From Austropuccinia psidii (lineage: Eukaryota; Basidiomycota; Pucciniomycetes; Pucciniales; Sphaerophragmiaceae): a DNA stretch of 64,000 nt. The translations under genes and the position numbers were made by a program. This document shows, piece by piece, positions 24,322-37,100 of the stretch. Position 1 is the stretch's first letter, and each line of letters opens with the position of its first letter. The stretch spans positions 56,711,569-56,775,568 of the forward strand of contig JALGQZ010000007.1 of the NCBI GenBank assembly GCA_023105745.1, given 5' to 3'. The notes beneath the pieces are model-generated. The model made no database searches. It worked only from the letters and a program-made list of their open reading frames with translations, and was not told where the DNA came from.

Positions 24322-26973
24322 ATGGATTGTTCCAAGCCATATTGCCTTGGTATATTGAAAGCCCATGTATGCCTTACTAATCCCATTCAGAAACCTTTTG
24401 CACAGGATGATTGGATTTTCTTATGTCATACAAGTCAAAGTTTATTCTTGTATACACAACATCAAAGAGAAGCTTAGGGTAGCCTTCCTGTGGATGTCAC
24501 CTCTGCACTGGTATCATTTTTGGGTGACCCCAAGTGATTTATATCCTGTGGTCCTTCTGGCATGTGGCACACCAATATAGAGAAAAACCCCAACCAGAAA
24601 GTTTTCATTGAAAGTTGTCTCAATTTTGACCTTTACAACAAGATAAAAATCACTATTCCAATATTGATGTTTATTTTTTCATTTTCCTCAGCAAGAATTG
24701 ATATATTTGACCTCATTAGGCAGAATTCAATATTAATTCACCAACCAGCCACATACAACAGCTCTGAACATTGTGGGTGTTCACTTATCTCACACCTGGA
24801 GCCCCAGCCTGTTATCTCTTCTCGGAATATATTGTTGTCACCTGAGTTGCACTCACAGCTCCTGAAGATTCCAAGTGGGAATGACCTTCCACAAATAAAA
24901 ACCCTAATACCATTCTTAAAATCCTCACTCAAGCCTCATCAAAAGCAAGGATTAGCATTTCTCCTGGATAGAGAAGGCCCGAATGGAAAATCAGAAAATT
25001 CTCTGTGGTTAAATAAACCATCATCCTCATCTACAAGAATAAATTTGATACATAGCATCACAAATAAGAAAGTAAATAACCTCCAAGACTCCTTGGGCTG
25101 TCTGCTTGCCGATGACATGGGACTAGGCAAATCAATTCAGTGCATATCACTCATATGTATGACTCTTGAAGATTCCAAAAGAGATATTACACCATCCATA
25201 CAGTTTCTTAATAAAAGCCAATAGCACTCTACACTCATAATATGCTTACCTCATTTGATAAAGAATTGGGAAGATGAATTCAAATTACACACAGACATAT
25301 CCTGACTAAAGATTGTCACCTATAATGGGAAGAAAAGAAAGGAGATTGGAATGATAAAATAGTCTGAAGCTGATATTGTAATATTCAGCTATCATTTGTT
25401 AGCCCATGAGTTTGGTAAGCCTGATAATATAGAAAGCTCTTGGATTTACCATAGTGAATGGTACTGAGTTGTCTTAGATGAGGCCCAGTGAGTATTTCAA
25501 GTTATTATTTAAGAATTGTGGAATTCTGGTTAAAGATATATAAATTAAATTGACATATCTAGTCAGATAAGAAGTCAGGAGTCAACTTTCTTCAAAGCAA
25601 TTGGGGCAATAAAATTATCCAGACGCATTTGCCTGACAGGAACCCCTATTAAAAACAGTATAAATGACTTAATGAGCCTAATCACCTTCATTACAGCACC
25701 TCAAAGTGAAAAACAAGAGTATTGGGTACCCACTATATTGGAAGAGCTCAAAAAAGGAAATTATAGCCCCCTTCAGTTATGCCTGAGGCATCTTTCTCTA
25801 CAAAGAAAAAAGGACACCATTTTAAATGATCTACCTGGAATTAATCATGATTTTATCCATGAACCTCTCTCAGATTTGATGTTAGATAGATATAATGAGA
25901 TTTACAAAGAGTTCTTATCATCATCTAATCAAGGCCCAGAAATGTTCTTAAATTATATCAACAAGCTTTGCCTTTGTTGCAATCATGACTTGCTTAGTGA
26001 AAGTATATATGAGATTGAAGGTATGATATCACCATATGGGACACAGATAGAAGCGATTTTTTTTAATAGTACCGTAACAACACATGTTGATGTCAAAACA
26101 TGTCTACAAAGCACTAAAATTCAGAGGCTCCTGAAAACCCTTTTGTCATGCCGCAACATTAAAATTTGACCCCAAAATCAGTGATTTTTTCACAGTTTAC
26201 AACATTTCTTGATTTGTAAGTTTGGTTATTTCCCTTATTTTGTCTATGAAACTTCTGTTATGTACCTCTCCTTTGATAATTATGAAGCTTTTGATTGACA
26301 ATTATTTGTGATAACCTGGTAGGATTGGAATTGTATTAGAAAAAAACAAGATTATTTTTGCACATGTTGACGGAACAATAGGACAAGCTACACAGGAGGC
26401 AGAACTTCAGAAATTCAAGTAAAACAACAATGTAGAATTACTTGTGGCTTCAATAGGGGCTGCAGGGGTTGGCCTGAATATAACCTATGCAGACATGGTA
26501 TCTATAATGGTATGAATTATGATTCTATGACCATGAGGGTATATTTTAATATAACTTATATATCTAATAAATGTCTAGGAGCCTCATGGGAATCCAGCTG
26601 CTGAAGATAAAGATATTTATTGTCTAAATTGTATTGGACAAAGGAAAAATGTAATGGCATACCATTTTGTATCACCTGATACAGTGGAGATAAACATGCA
26701 AAGGGTATATTAATTCATAAGAAGTTTTAGTTAATGAAAAATTTAGAACCACTTATTTTATATTTATGACTTACAGGTACAACAGAGGAAGCGTACTTTG
26801 GCAAGGTGTGTACATTCTTAATAGTTCAAATCTCTTATTGGATTTTATTTTCCTGTCCCTATTGTGGTTCTTTTTTTCATGTAAGAACAACTGTAGCAAG
26901 TACTTTGACATATGCTGAGCTATCAAAACCTTTCTCAGAGACTCATATGAACATTGAAATTGAAAGTGGGTAA
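24322..26973 (+). pseudogene. SNF2-family ATPase (Rad5/HLTF-like), MULE copy 1 (broken)
   Basis: SNF2 proteins use ATP to translocate on DNA and move nucleosomes. Visible motifs: LKPHQKQGLAFLLDRE, Walker A as LADDMGLGKS (about 25,108-25,137), VVLDEA at the end of an exon, LTGTP (about 25,633), and the C-terminal helicase part GAAGVGLN, WNPAAED and IGQRKN. The intron 25,488-25,562 (GTGAGT..TAG) splits the DEAH box. Further introns use GTAAGT, GTATGA and GTATAT donors. No RING finger is seen between the two helicase lobes. Lesions: TAG at 24,475-24,477 near the start, TAG soon after the Walker region (about 25,222) and further stops. The last exon ends 38 bp before the terminal repeat. Confidence 0.85.
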
Positions 26974-27010
26974 CTGTGAAATTATAGTTCTTTTGGATTA
27001 AAAAAATTGG

Positions 27011-27150
27011 GGCGTGGATTTAGTAATCACTTGGATGCATGGATTTAGCAAACTACAACCATGCAAGGCATGAAGGCATATCTGAATCCACAATTTTATG
27101 CATAGGCATAGGCGTAAATTTTAGGTTGAGGCATGGAAATATCACTCCCC
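27011..27150 (-). repeat. Right terminal inverted repeat, MULE copy 1
   Basis: 140 bp, inverse of 13,332-13,471, ending ATCACTCCCC and followed by the target duplication GTAATAAA. Five or more positions that are CG in the right repeat of copy 2 are CA here. Confidence 0.92.
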
Positions 27151-27158
27151 GTAATAAA

Positions 27159-27726
27159 CCCCATTTTCTCACATAAGAAGTCCTTTTAAACCAAAAGAGG
27201 AAATAACAAATCCATTCATATCATATTTGAGCCATCAAGACAATCAAGCCTTGATGAAAGAAGCACCCCAATTAAAAGAATGGCTACCACTCACAGGTGA
27301 AGGTGAATATTACCACATGTCATTCATTAAAACAATTGACATGTCACAAGAAGATTATTCCATACCAGATGAATTCATAACTTCCAGCTTTTATTCATTA
27401 TTTGAAAAATCTACAAAAAGATGGCATTATGGCCTAAGACAAACAAATGGCAAAAATACCTGGTCTGGGTGGAAAAATTAAATAATCACCAAATTGGAAA
27501 ATGATTCCTGGAGGTAAAAAATACAAAATGCATTTAGAAATTCCTTCTTTGACCCATATAAGGATAGACCTTTGGCTTGGTTCTTAAAACAATCTGAAAG
27601 ATTAAATGCACTGTACCCAGAAATGTCACAGAAAATGGTTCATATGAAGATACTCAAAAATGTGGAGGATAACTTTAACATTCCCTGGGAAGTGGGTGCA
27701 TAGAGCCATGTTCCACATAGGAATAC
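27159..27726 (+). pseudogene. Gypsy A gag, capsid-like part (broken)
   Basis: It resumes the gag right after the MULE duplication. Matches to element B's capsid region: GEGEYYHMSFIKTIDMSQEDYSIPDEFI, FEKSTKRWHYGLRQTNGKNTWSGW and DRPLAWFLKQSERLNALYPEMSQKMVHMKIL, in more than one frame. It ends at the solo LTR insertion just before the Y-I-N-A segment. Frame breaks near 27,480 and later show decay. Confidence 0.8.
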
Positions 27727-29648
27727 TGTGAGCCTTGAGGTATATTTTACATACCCAAATAGGCCACAATTATCTTAAAAAGAAATTTTGAATTATGCAA
27801 AACTCATAAGTCATGCATATATCCAAAATTCATCATTTTCAATTTCAGAAAAGATGAATAGCTTTTTATTGAGTAAGTAAATCCATGGATTTAAGACCAG
27901 ATTTGGATTCTACCCAGAAATTCACCTAGGGTAGCTCCATAGAGTGAATAAGCTCAATTTAAGTATTTGAGGTGGTAAAATGGAAAATACTTCAATACCA
28001 CAGCATTAATACCACATAAAAGATCCGTGAAAATTTTTGTTTTTCTTGATTTTTAGCCAAAATAATGGGAAAGTGAGAAATCCCATGTTACATATACACT
28101 AAGAATAGTGTTATGCATGTTTTGAGCACTTAATATCATGGTATTCTTACATGGACTTTTGGTACACCCATAGTGGATATCTCACTTGAAGCTTAAATTA
28201 CTATTTTGACGTAAAAATTAGGCAAGGGGGACAAAAGACATCAAAGAGAGCCAGGGTACCCAACTTCTGAGGCCTCAGAGGCGTGGATAGCTCCAGAGCA
28301 TGGATCCATGGCTCATCTTGGCCCAATTGGTAAACTAAAACTCTTTGGGAACTTGGTTACCAAGTTACACCTACTGTAATCATAAGAAAAATAGCAAATA
28401 ACCTGCTATTTTGACGTGCCAAGGAGGTAATAAGCTACTTAGACTCCTGTAACCACGTCAATTCTTGATGACTTTCCATGACTAGACCCTAAAAGAGTAA
28501 TTAAACCCTTTTGGGATCCATATTCATTGATTTACCTCATAGCAACCAGCAAAATACTGCTATTTGCAATTCTACGTAGAAATAAGGTAAAAACTTCAAA
28601 AATTCATTAAAAATACAATTCTTAATGAATCCTTCTGAAAATTTCAGGACCAATGAAAAACTGTATTATATATGGTACAACCAAAAAGAATTATGGTTTT
28701 ACTAGTAAAATTAAAAGTTTTACTTACAGTCCATTTTTGACCATTCTACGTGAAGCACTGAATCTTCAAAAATTCACAGTAATTACAACCTGTGATGAAA
28801 TTGGCAATAACATTGATAACTTTGAGAAATCAATGATTATTTTAGAATAAAAGAAGATTTACAGATGTTACTCCTTTTATTCTTAACCATATTGGGGTTG
28901 GTAGTCACGTAAAAGCATTAATTAAGTAATTATGATAATCTTACGTGACAACAGATGATGCAATCATTAATCCAAAAGGGTTTATTGTTTTCTCACTCAC
29001 TGGTTTTTCAGTTTGCTCCATGGCACGCCTCTGTGAGCTGTTGTTGACTTAAAAGAAGCCTATTCTTGCTGTTTTTTCCGTATCATCATCTTATTAAATC
29101 ATTTATATCAATATTACCAACAAGTAAGTATTAGTTAAAACTTTTCTTAAGTGTTTTATTCTTTCAGAATCAATCAGAAAGACGTAAAATCATAGAAATC
29201 AACTATATATTGTTGTAATACCTTTATAAATTCATTTTGATCCCTTAAATCCACAATTCTACGTCAAATTTCTCTACTTATATCTATCAATAAGTTCTTT
29301 GGAGTATTAGTGAGTCATTTATTCTTAATTCTTAAAGTTTTTCTCTAGTAATACTTTTCTTCAAGAATTATCTTTATAATTATTCTTGCGAAAGATAATT
29401 ATATATTAAAATAATTTTATTATTTTAATAAAGAAGTTTTTATTATTAAATTCTTCTTGTAATTGATTCTTGTAGACAATTACTTGCTCACTGTTAAAAT
29501 CACTAGTAGTGCTTAACACGTGAAAGAAATAATTTTTAATTATTTAATTGTGGTTATAATAATATTTTATTATTATATTTCATAAGAACAGACATAGTAC
29601 TGTTGATTAATATTAATATTCTCATCAGTTTCATAGTCACATCTTACA
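27727..29648 (+). mobile_element. Solo LTR of the gypsy B/C family inside gypsy A gag
   Basis: 1,922 bp from TGTGAGCCTTGAGGTATATT to CACATCTTACA, flanked by the 5-bp duplication AATAC (27,722-27,726 and 29,649-29,653). No internal retroelement sequence remains, so two LTRs must have recombined. The interrupted gag resumes directly after it. It is close to element B's LTRs over its whole length, so it is younger than element A. Confidence 0.95.
28653..28850 (+). other. Conserved small open frame inside B/C-type LTR (solo copy)
   Basis: 65 codons beginning MKNCIIYGTTKKN and containing SFTYSPFLTILRE and CDEIGNNIDNFEKS. Nearly the same peptide is open in the LTR of C (49,502-49,699) and, with a changed N-terminus, in B's left LTR (52,100-52,327). 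Its meaning is unknown. It may be a small protein, an exon of a longer transcript, or simply an open stretch shared by young copies. Confidence 0.35.
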
Positions 29649-29653
29649 AATAC

Positions 29654-30620
29654 ATTAATGCACTAGAAGAAATATTGGAAGAATATGGAAAAAATTGGAT
29701 ATCAAAAGTCCAAATAAACCATTTATTAAGAAAGATAAACCAAGAGAACTCTTCAAATGCAATACACCCAACCCTAATGAGGAAATAAAATACCATAAAT
29801 GTGGTGGTATTGGACACTTAGCCGATAATTGCCTAAACAGGCAAATAGCAATGAGATTGTGGAAACAGAAGACCACAATGATAAAGAGGATGAATCTGAT
29901 TATTAAAAAGACACTTAAGAGTAAGAAACTTCTGAAAGTTATTAAATTAATATAATTAAAGCACAAATCAATAATATTGATTTAATATATGAATTACTAG
30001 ATGTAAATTCAGACTTACCACAAGTTGGAACATCTGATAAAAGCCTCACAAACATAAAAGACACCAAACTGCATAGAACCAAACCTGCCAAAGGAATGGG
30101 ATATACAGCTGGAGAGTCAAGTATAAGTATTTTCATGGCCGAAAACCAAGAGGTAAAATTAAGCCTGGACACAGGAGCATACTGCACATGTGTTGGTAAG
30201 AGTTATTTTAAAACAATTATACCAGATTAGGAAGGAAAACATATACCAATACAAGGGGTTAAATTTAGTAGTGCAAGTGAAAACATGAAGCCCCTTTTTA
30301 TATCTGAATTGAAAATAATTTTTCCCCACCCTTCCCAGTTTATAAGAGTTAAAGTAGATTTTGTAGTAATGGACAATTGTACTAGTAACCATTTTGTATT
30401 AGGAAATTATTACTTGTCAATCTATGGCATAGATATCTCTAACCAGAAAGACAGATATTTTACCATAGGAGACAATAGAAGCCAGAAAGTTTGTCTTTTA
30501 AACAATGAGAAACAAGTTACTGCTATAAAAAATGAAGAGCCAAACCCAGAAAAGCCTTCATTCATAATTGGGAGGCTCACAGGGGTAGAATTCAACAAAG
30601 AATTAACAGGAAAATTGAAA
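29654..30620 (+). pseudogene. Gypsy A gag end, zinc knuckle and protease (broken)
   Basis: The gag resumes as YINALEEILEEYGKNW. A CCHC-type zinc knuckle follows at about 29,791-29,832, read as YHKCGGIGHLADNC; the first Cys has become Tyr. The aspartic protease is recognisable as SLDTGAYCTCVGKSYF with the DTGA catalytic triplet intact near 30,168, followed by [18 protein letters not shown]. Frames are broken by several stops, so no functional polyprotein remains. Confidence 0.8.
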
Positions 30621-32125
30621 TAAAGTATGATTGGCCTCTTATTTCAATACAAAAGTTCCTTTGCAACTAAAAAAGAACGACTAGCTGCAATCATTGTACA
30701 TGAGGTAGACATTATTCTTAATGTGGAGAAACCTTATCCACCTCTCCTTAAAATACCAGCTTACCCAGCTAGCCCAAGAGCTAGAGAATCCTTGGAGGTA
30801 CACATTAAATAATGAATAGACCTTGGGGTGTTAAGGAAAGGAGGACATAATAAACAGGTAGAAGTCACTACAACTGTTAGTATAACTTGGCACAATGGAA
30901 AATAAAGGATGGTAGGGGACTCCAGAGCTTTAAATACCTATACCATCCCTGACAGATATCCAATACCCATAACCCATGAGACATCAACAAAATTGTGACA
31001 GGCTAAGTTCATCACAGCCATGGATTCCCTAAAGGGTCTTCACCAAGATGTCTTAACAGAAAACTCCAATAAACTACTAAGGATAAGAGTCCACTGTGAA
31101 ATATATGAATATTTAAGGATGTCATTTTGCATATCAAAGGAACCTTCCCACTATCAAAGAATGATGAATACCATATTTCCTCAAGAATCCTCAGAATTAT
31201 GGTTAATAATCTATATTGATGATATCATAGTTTGCTCAGGAACTTGAGAAAATTACTTAAAAATACCGGAAATTGTCTTACAAAAAATATTTCAAGTAAA
31301 TATGAAAATTTCCTTGAAAAAATGTCACTTTTCATATAGTGAACTAAAAGCACTGGGACATGTTGTATCTGGATTGAGTTTAGGAATAGACAGAAATAAA
31401 GTAGCAGCAGTACTAATAAAGCCAAAGCCCCAAACCAAACAGGACATGAAATCATTTATAGGATCTTCTGGCTATTACAAGCACCATATAAAAGACTTTT
31501 CAAGAATCTCCAAATCCTTGTGTAAGCTCTGTGACCAAGAGACAGTCTATTAAATGATTGAAGAAAGGGTGAAAGCATATGAGGAATTAAAAAATGCCCT
31601 CACAAATTCCTCATTTCTTCCCATTCCAGATTGGAAACTACCTTTTGAACTGTAAATTGATGCCTGTGGATAAGGAGTAGGTGCTGAGCTACACCAGACA
31701 CAAATCATTAATTATAAACCTGTGTAAGGACCAATTTGCTTCATTTAAAGACAAATCAAGCCAACAGAAGAAAGATATGGAACAAGCCAAATGGGATGTC
31801 TTTTCTTAGTGTGGTATCTAGAAGAATTGCACTATTATTTGGATGGAACAGTTTCTGATGTTATCACATACTGCAATGCTGTAAAGTCTTTATTAAACAT
31901 GAAGACACCAAATATACACATTCTGAGATTGAATATTTCTATCCAAGAATATAGATGAAATATGACTATAGTTCATAAATCTGTAAATATCACAAGAATA
32001 CAGATGGTATTATCAGATGGGCTTTAGCAAACACACCTGAAAACCCAGCATGGGTTCCACAGGAAGAAGGAATATGTTTTACAGATCCTGTCACAGAATT
32101 ATTTAATCAATTTGAATAAAGCTAC
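30621..32125 (+). pseudogene. Gypsy A reverse transcriptase and RNase H (broken)
   Basis: Landmarks in order: [17 protein letters not shown] (about 30,750), MDSLKGLHQDVL (31,020), [18 protein letters not shown], and the catalytic motif YIDD at 31,212-31,223. The connection region [15 protein letters not shown] follows, and RNase H pieces occur near 31,650 and 31,800-31,950. Stops and shifts occur every few hundred bases. Unlike elements B and C, this old copy keeps the second Asp of YIDD. Confidence 0.85.
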
Positions 32126-33420
32126 AAGATGTTCAAAAATTGCTATATATTATGCAAACTTTTAATTAATTATTGCAAAGCTCCATCATTATCCTCCAAA
32201 CTATATGAAGTATGGAAAAAAGCATATGATGAAGGAAGATTCCACCTCCTTGAGGGAATCCTTTATCATAGGAGCAAACACACATGTTTTATGACATTTA
32301 CAGACAGAACTATGATGAACACTATACTAAATGAATTTCATGATAGTGTTGTATCTGGAAATCTCTCAAAAGTACACTAGAGAGAGTAAAAACCTGCTCT
32401 TGGTGGCCAAATTGGAGAAACGATGTTTCAGAGTATTGCCAAACCTGTGACAGATGTCAAGAAGCAAACAGAGACACAGGAAAGAGGTTTTGGAGGATGA
32501 TCCAACTCCAAGAATCAAAATCCCCATGGGAAATAGTTCCCATGATTGGGTAACAGCCTTACCTCCAGGAGGAGATAGGAGTTTCAATGCATGCCTAGTA
32601 CTAGTTGACAGGTACAGAAAATCCCCAATGTTCTTACAATTTCATAAAGATGACACAGCTATGGGCACAGCCATAGTGATATTTAATGGAGTCATTATTC
32701 ATGAAAGCTTATTGCAAGAAATCATAAGTTATAGAGATCCAAAAATCACATCAGCATTATTGAAAAATCTCAATAACCTGTTTGGGAAAAAGCTATTACT
32801 CTCAACAGCTTACCATCCTCAAAACAATGGTTTAGCAGAAAGAATGATACAATATTTAGAAGACATTTTCAGAAGATTCTGTGCTTATTGCCTAGAATTT
32901 AAAGACTCTGATGGTTTTACCCATTATTGGTTGACATTGATACCAGCTCTTGAACTGTCATATAAGGCATCAATCCATTCTTAAACTGGAGAAACACCAG
33001 CTATGCTAGAAAAAGGCTGTAGTCCAAGACTTCCTTGTGATACTCTCAGTAAGGACTTAGTGGATATACATCCAAAATCAAGCTGTTTCAAAATTATTCT
33101 TGACAAAGAAAGACATCATTCCAACAGATGTATGCATGATTCTTTCAAATAAGCAAAAGAAAGATTGGACAAAGGTCATAAGCCACCTGATTTTAAAGTA
33201 GGATACTTGGTTGTAGTATCAATTCTATTCTTTAATAACATCAAAGGCCCAGAGAGATTGAAAGACCTCTTTACAGGATCCTTCATTATAAGAGCACTAC
33301 ATGGCCCTAATAGTGTGCAACGAGAGCTCACAAGTGAATTGATTAATAAACAGCCCAAATTTTCCTGTAAATCTGATGAAAACTTACAGATCAAGTGATA
33401 AAGAGTTACTTCCCTTAATA
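32126..33420 (+). pseudogene. Gypsy A integrase (broken)
   Basis: The sequence follows element B's integrase. The N-terminal zinc-binding region (Cys pair near 32,435-32,460) is in changing frames. The catalytic core shows [26 protein letters not shown], with the expected final Glu, in the frame 32,454-32,984. A C-terminal domain with GYLVVVSILFFNNIKGPERL and FTGSFIIRALHGPNSVQ follows. A stop after the core and frameshifts before it show that the gene is dead. Confidence 0.85.
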
Positions 33421-33757
33421 AATAAACCAGCACTTGAAACTCCCCCTCTAGAAGAAGTAGAAGAGAAGCAAATTGCAAAATTCCTCAAAGAATGGAGGAC
33501 AAGAAACAAGAAAGAAAGGGAATACCTTGTTAGGTATAGAAACCCAACTTGAGAATATGAATGGCTACTTGAGAAGGATATAAATAATTCTGATAATCTA
33601 CTGAGATGGTTCATAAAATAAAGAAGACCTAAATAATAGAAAGGTTAAGCATTATTGAGCTTCAAGACTAATAAAGTCTGATGAAGAGGTAGGACACTGG
33701 ATGATACCCTAATTAACTATATCAGATTGTGGTGAAATCCCTTTTGGTGGTAGGGAA
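33421..33757 (+). other. 3' untranslated tail and polypurine tract of gypsy A
   Basis: Non-coding tail after integrase, matching the tail of element B in position. It ends in the purine-rich stretch GGTGGTAGGGAA (33,746-33,757), the expected plus-strand primer, directly before the 3' LTR, whose first bases have decayed to TTTAAGCC. Confidence 0.7.
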
Positions 33758-33994
33758 TTTAAGCCTTTGAGATATGACCACATATCCAAAAAGGTCACAA
33801 AATAAATTTACAATAATTATTCTAAAAATAGTTGAAAATATTATCTTAAAATGAGTAAAAATTCCATAAATGGGCATAAATTCTCAATTAACTTATAATC
33901 TAATGAATAAACATGTGAAATTAATTGTACCATTTGATACCTCATGTTAAAATTCACATATAAACTTTTTAATTCATATCTGTAAAGAAAATAC
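33758..33994 (+). repeat. 3' LTR of gypsy A, first part
   Basis: The first 237 bp of the 3' LTR (…AAGCCTTTGAGATATGACCA) are cut off from the rest by MULE copy 2. The last eight bases, GAAAATAC (33,987-33,994), are the target duplication. Confidence 0.9.
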
Positions 33995-34133
33995 GGGGAG
34001 TGATATTTCCATGCCTTAACCTAAAACTTACGCCTATGCCTACGCAAAAATTGTGGATTCAGATACGCCTTCACACCTTTCATGGATGTAGTTTGCTAAA
34101 TCCACGCATCAAATTGATTACTAAATCCACGCC
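33995..34133 (+). repeat. Left terminal inverted repeat, MULE copy 2
   Basis: 139 bp matching the inverse of 46,200-46,339, starting GGGGAGTGATATTTCC, with repeated TACGCC-like motifs. Confidence 0.92.
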
Positions 34134-34197
34134 AAATAAGATGTTTATAAGATGTTTATCTCAGAAATTTGACAAAAAACTCTAAAATGAAAAAATG

Positions 34198-37100
34198 CTA
34201 TATACAAGTGATCTGTCTACATTTGCGGAATAGCTTCATTGATGAGGAATATACTCTTCTCCAATTTGAAGCTGATTGATGTGAATGTGCCCCAGGCCAC
34301 TGCGGTGGCAATTTGGGAAGAGGTAATTTGCCTATCTCATGTTCATTGAAAATGATGAGTATCCAATGATTACCGTTTATGTGACCTAGGGAGATTGGAT
34401 GCATAATTGAAACTCCACATGGACTGCATAGGGTTGGAAGGAATGTCTGTGGTGGGAAGTTCTGCCAATCTGGATGGAAAAATACAAATGGATGCTTATA
34501 TGTATTTGTCAATATTGGTCCATGATCCCATTTACTTAACCAGTTATCCATTCTTGTAATAGCTGTAGCCATTAGATTATCTCTTATCTTATCCATTTCC
34601 ACTGCTCCTCCCAATATTTGGTTGTAATAATTGCGATTCCTATCAATTTCTTCTATCAAATCTTGTCTCACTTCTCTCCAGCTCTTTTCCTTTTGTGGGC
34701 TTGAAAGTGACAATCCTTTTGCCACTGCATGGAATTCACAATTCCCATCTGCAGGAGGATTAAAAATTTTATCAATGAACTGGTGCATGAAAGGTGGCTG
34801 TATCTGATCAATATAGAGAGTCTTTGAAAAGGAGGTTATTGTTCAGTTATTCATTTGCATATCAAATTTTATCCACTCACTGGTTCTTCCAAACAATTTG
34901 AGTTATTTTGGGGTCTCAAGTTTCTTTCCAATTTTCCTATATCATTTAATAGTTTTCTTTTTATTTTTGTGGTAGTTTCATCATCTTGGCTTGCCTCTTT
35001 TTTCATCAAATAGAACTTTTCCCCCCTCATAAATTGAGTGTTGGGACCAATAGTAGCTCTGTGAATCTTTTGTGACGATTCAGGATATCCTGCTCAATTT
35101 CAAACTTGGATGGAAGCCTTTTGGTAGACTTTACCCTTTTCCTTTTTAGTGATGGCCTACCACGTGAAATTAAAGCCTTTTCGGGGTGACAAAGCTTAAT
35201 GGTTGTGTATTGAAAGCTAAGTAGCTCCTGAATTTGCTTGATCAATTTTTTTGTAATGGTATTTCGTGCTCATCAACTTCCTTTTCAATCTTTTCCATTT
35301 GTTGTTTCAAATTCCATTGTGAATTACAATCATGGTCCTGTTAAACATGATTTTAGCATGACTACAATCACACATATCAGAAATAAGATTTCACCTACTT
35401 CAAGAGGATTATAAAGTAGATTCCATTGTGGATGAAAATCTTCACTTCCAATGTAGCCTTTAGTATTAAGAAGTTTCTCAATTTCATGTGAGCAAGGAAT
35501 CCCCATGCCATTAGTTAGTGTTTTGGAGCATGGCTGAAGATTTGGTTGGTGTTTGAGCTTTTGAAATTGGTCTTAAATAATTTTTATTGCTTTTATTGAT
35601 ATAGTGCCAAGTAGCTGCTTGAAAGGTGGGGAAAAATCAGTCAATTTTCGAACTCTTTCTTTTCCCATAGTATGGTGGATATGTTTCAATTGAATATCAA
35701 TTGCTGTTTTGAAATTTTGGAATACTGTAGAAAGCTCTCCATTAGAATTATTAATAAATGATTTTAGGTATGAGTGTGCAGATTCATTACGGGAGCTGGC
35801 TTGATTTCCTAGGTGAGGATGCTTGCTTGCCCAAGCAGTGACAAACTTTTTCTTGAATGGGAGTAGGTTGCTTGAGATATATGACCATGCTCCTGAGTAA
35901 TCCTTTGACTTCTCTTTGATTTTTTCAAGATTGTTCTCATATTCCTCGGTTGACTTGGAACTGACCAGTAGGTTCCAGGATGTCTGATAATCCTTCCAAT
36001 CATCCTCTTGAAAATATTTGCGACAATTTTGGATAGGGTTTTTGCTGATATGCCATGTGCAATAATTATGGATTGAGCTAGGAAAGACCAATTCAATGGC
36101 CATCTTCAGAGCTGGCTCACAATCTGTGATAATAACCTTGGGAATTCTGGGTGGCTGAAATAACATTTTGAGTTCTTGAAGGGCCCATATGTATCCATCG
36201 TCATTTTCCCGTTCCATGTAGCAAAAGGCTAATGAGAAGGTGTGTCCAGTTTCAGTTTGGCCAACCATGTGGAAAAGTGGAAAATTGTACTTGCATGTCC
36301 GGTAAGTGGCATCAATCAATATCACATGGTGGTTTATATGACCCAATTCAATGGAGGCTGGGTGTGCGAAGAATAGGTTGGTAATCTTTCCATTTATATT
36401 AATTTTATTACTATTAATCCAATTGCTCTCTTTCAGAAGACATATTAGATATTACAGTTGAGATTGACCATTCCTTTCCTTGATTGATAGATGTCCTTTG
36501 TAGTTATACAGAGTTCTGCTAGTGGTACAGGTATTTCCTTGGGAATAAAGCCGGCTTAAAATCTGATTAGGACAGACATTTGCCTTCATCAATCCTTCAA
36601 CTTGCACAAGTTCTTTTTCATTAATCCAACAATGAATGGGATGTACTGATGGGGTTGTAGAGGGTTGATGATTGTGCAGAATTTCTAGTGGGACTAAAAC
36701 CCAATAGCCAGATCTGGTGAGGTGAATCGTGTGAACTTCCTCAGAATTGATAGTACCTTAATGGTAAGAACATAGTAAATATGTACAGTATATTTGATGA
36801 CTTACTCAGAGCAGGAATAGAGCCTCTGAGCCTAAACTTGCATCCACATTTTTTGGTTGTTGACTGCCTCTGGGTAGGTCCTTTAAGTTTTATATATTCA
36901 CCATATCGGTCACATGCCAAGTAAACGTTCTTCCCTTGGTGAGAATTTTTCTTTTTTAATGCATAGCCATGACGTTTAGCCCACTTTTGTGCAAACTGGA
37001 TGAGGGTATCTACATCATTGAACCTTGCAAGTGGAGGTGGTTCTAATTTCACCATATAGCTATTCAAATCAGTAAAAGTGTAGTGGATGAATGGAAATAT

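Larger units (their letters stand above)
13332..27150 (+). mobile_element. Giant MULE-like DNA transposon, copy 1 (13.8 kb)
   Basis: The ends are GGGGAGTGATATTTCC and its complement, as parts of about 140-bp inverted repeats. A perfect 8-bp duplication of the target, GTAATAAA, flanks it (13,324-13,331 and 27,151-27,158), typical of Mutator-like elements. It interrupts the gag of gypsy A. Gene order: transposase/OTU on the minus strand, then on the plus strand an unrecognised gene, a Tet-like dioxygenase and a SNF2 ATPase. All four genes carry lesions in this copy. It is 1,474 bp longer than copy 2, mostly because of the hairpin-array spacer at 20.3-22.2 kb and about 230 bp extra between the Tet-like and SNF2 genes. 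Confidence 0.93.

Noticed and set aside
24322..26973. Helitron helicase as the motor of the large element
   Set aside because: The helicase has SNF2 motifs (LADDMGLGKS, DEAH, LTGTP), not a Pif1/Rep-type helicase; the element has long inverted repeats and 8-bp duplications, which Helitrons lack.
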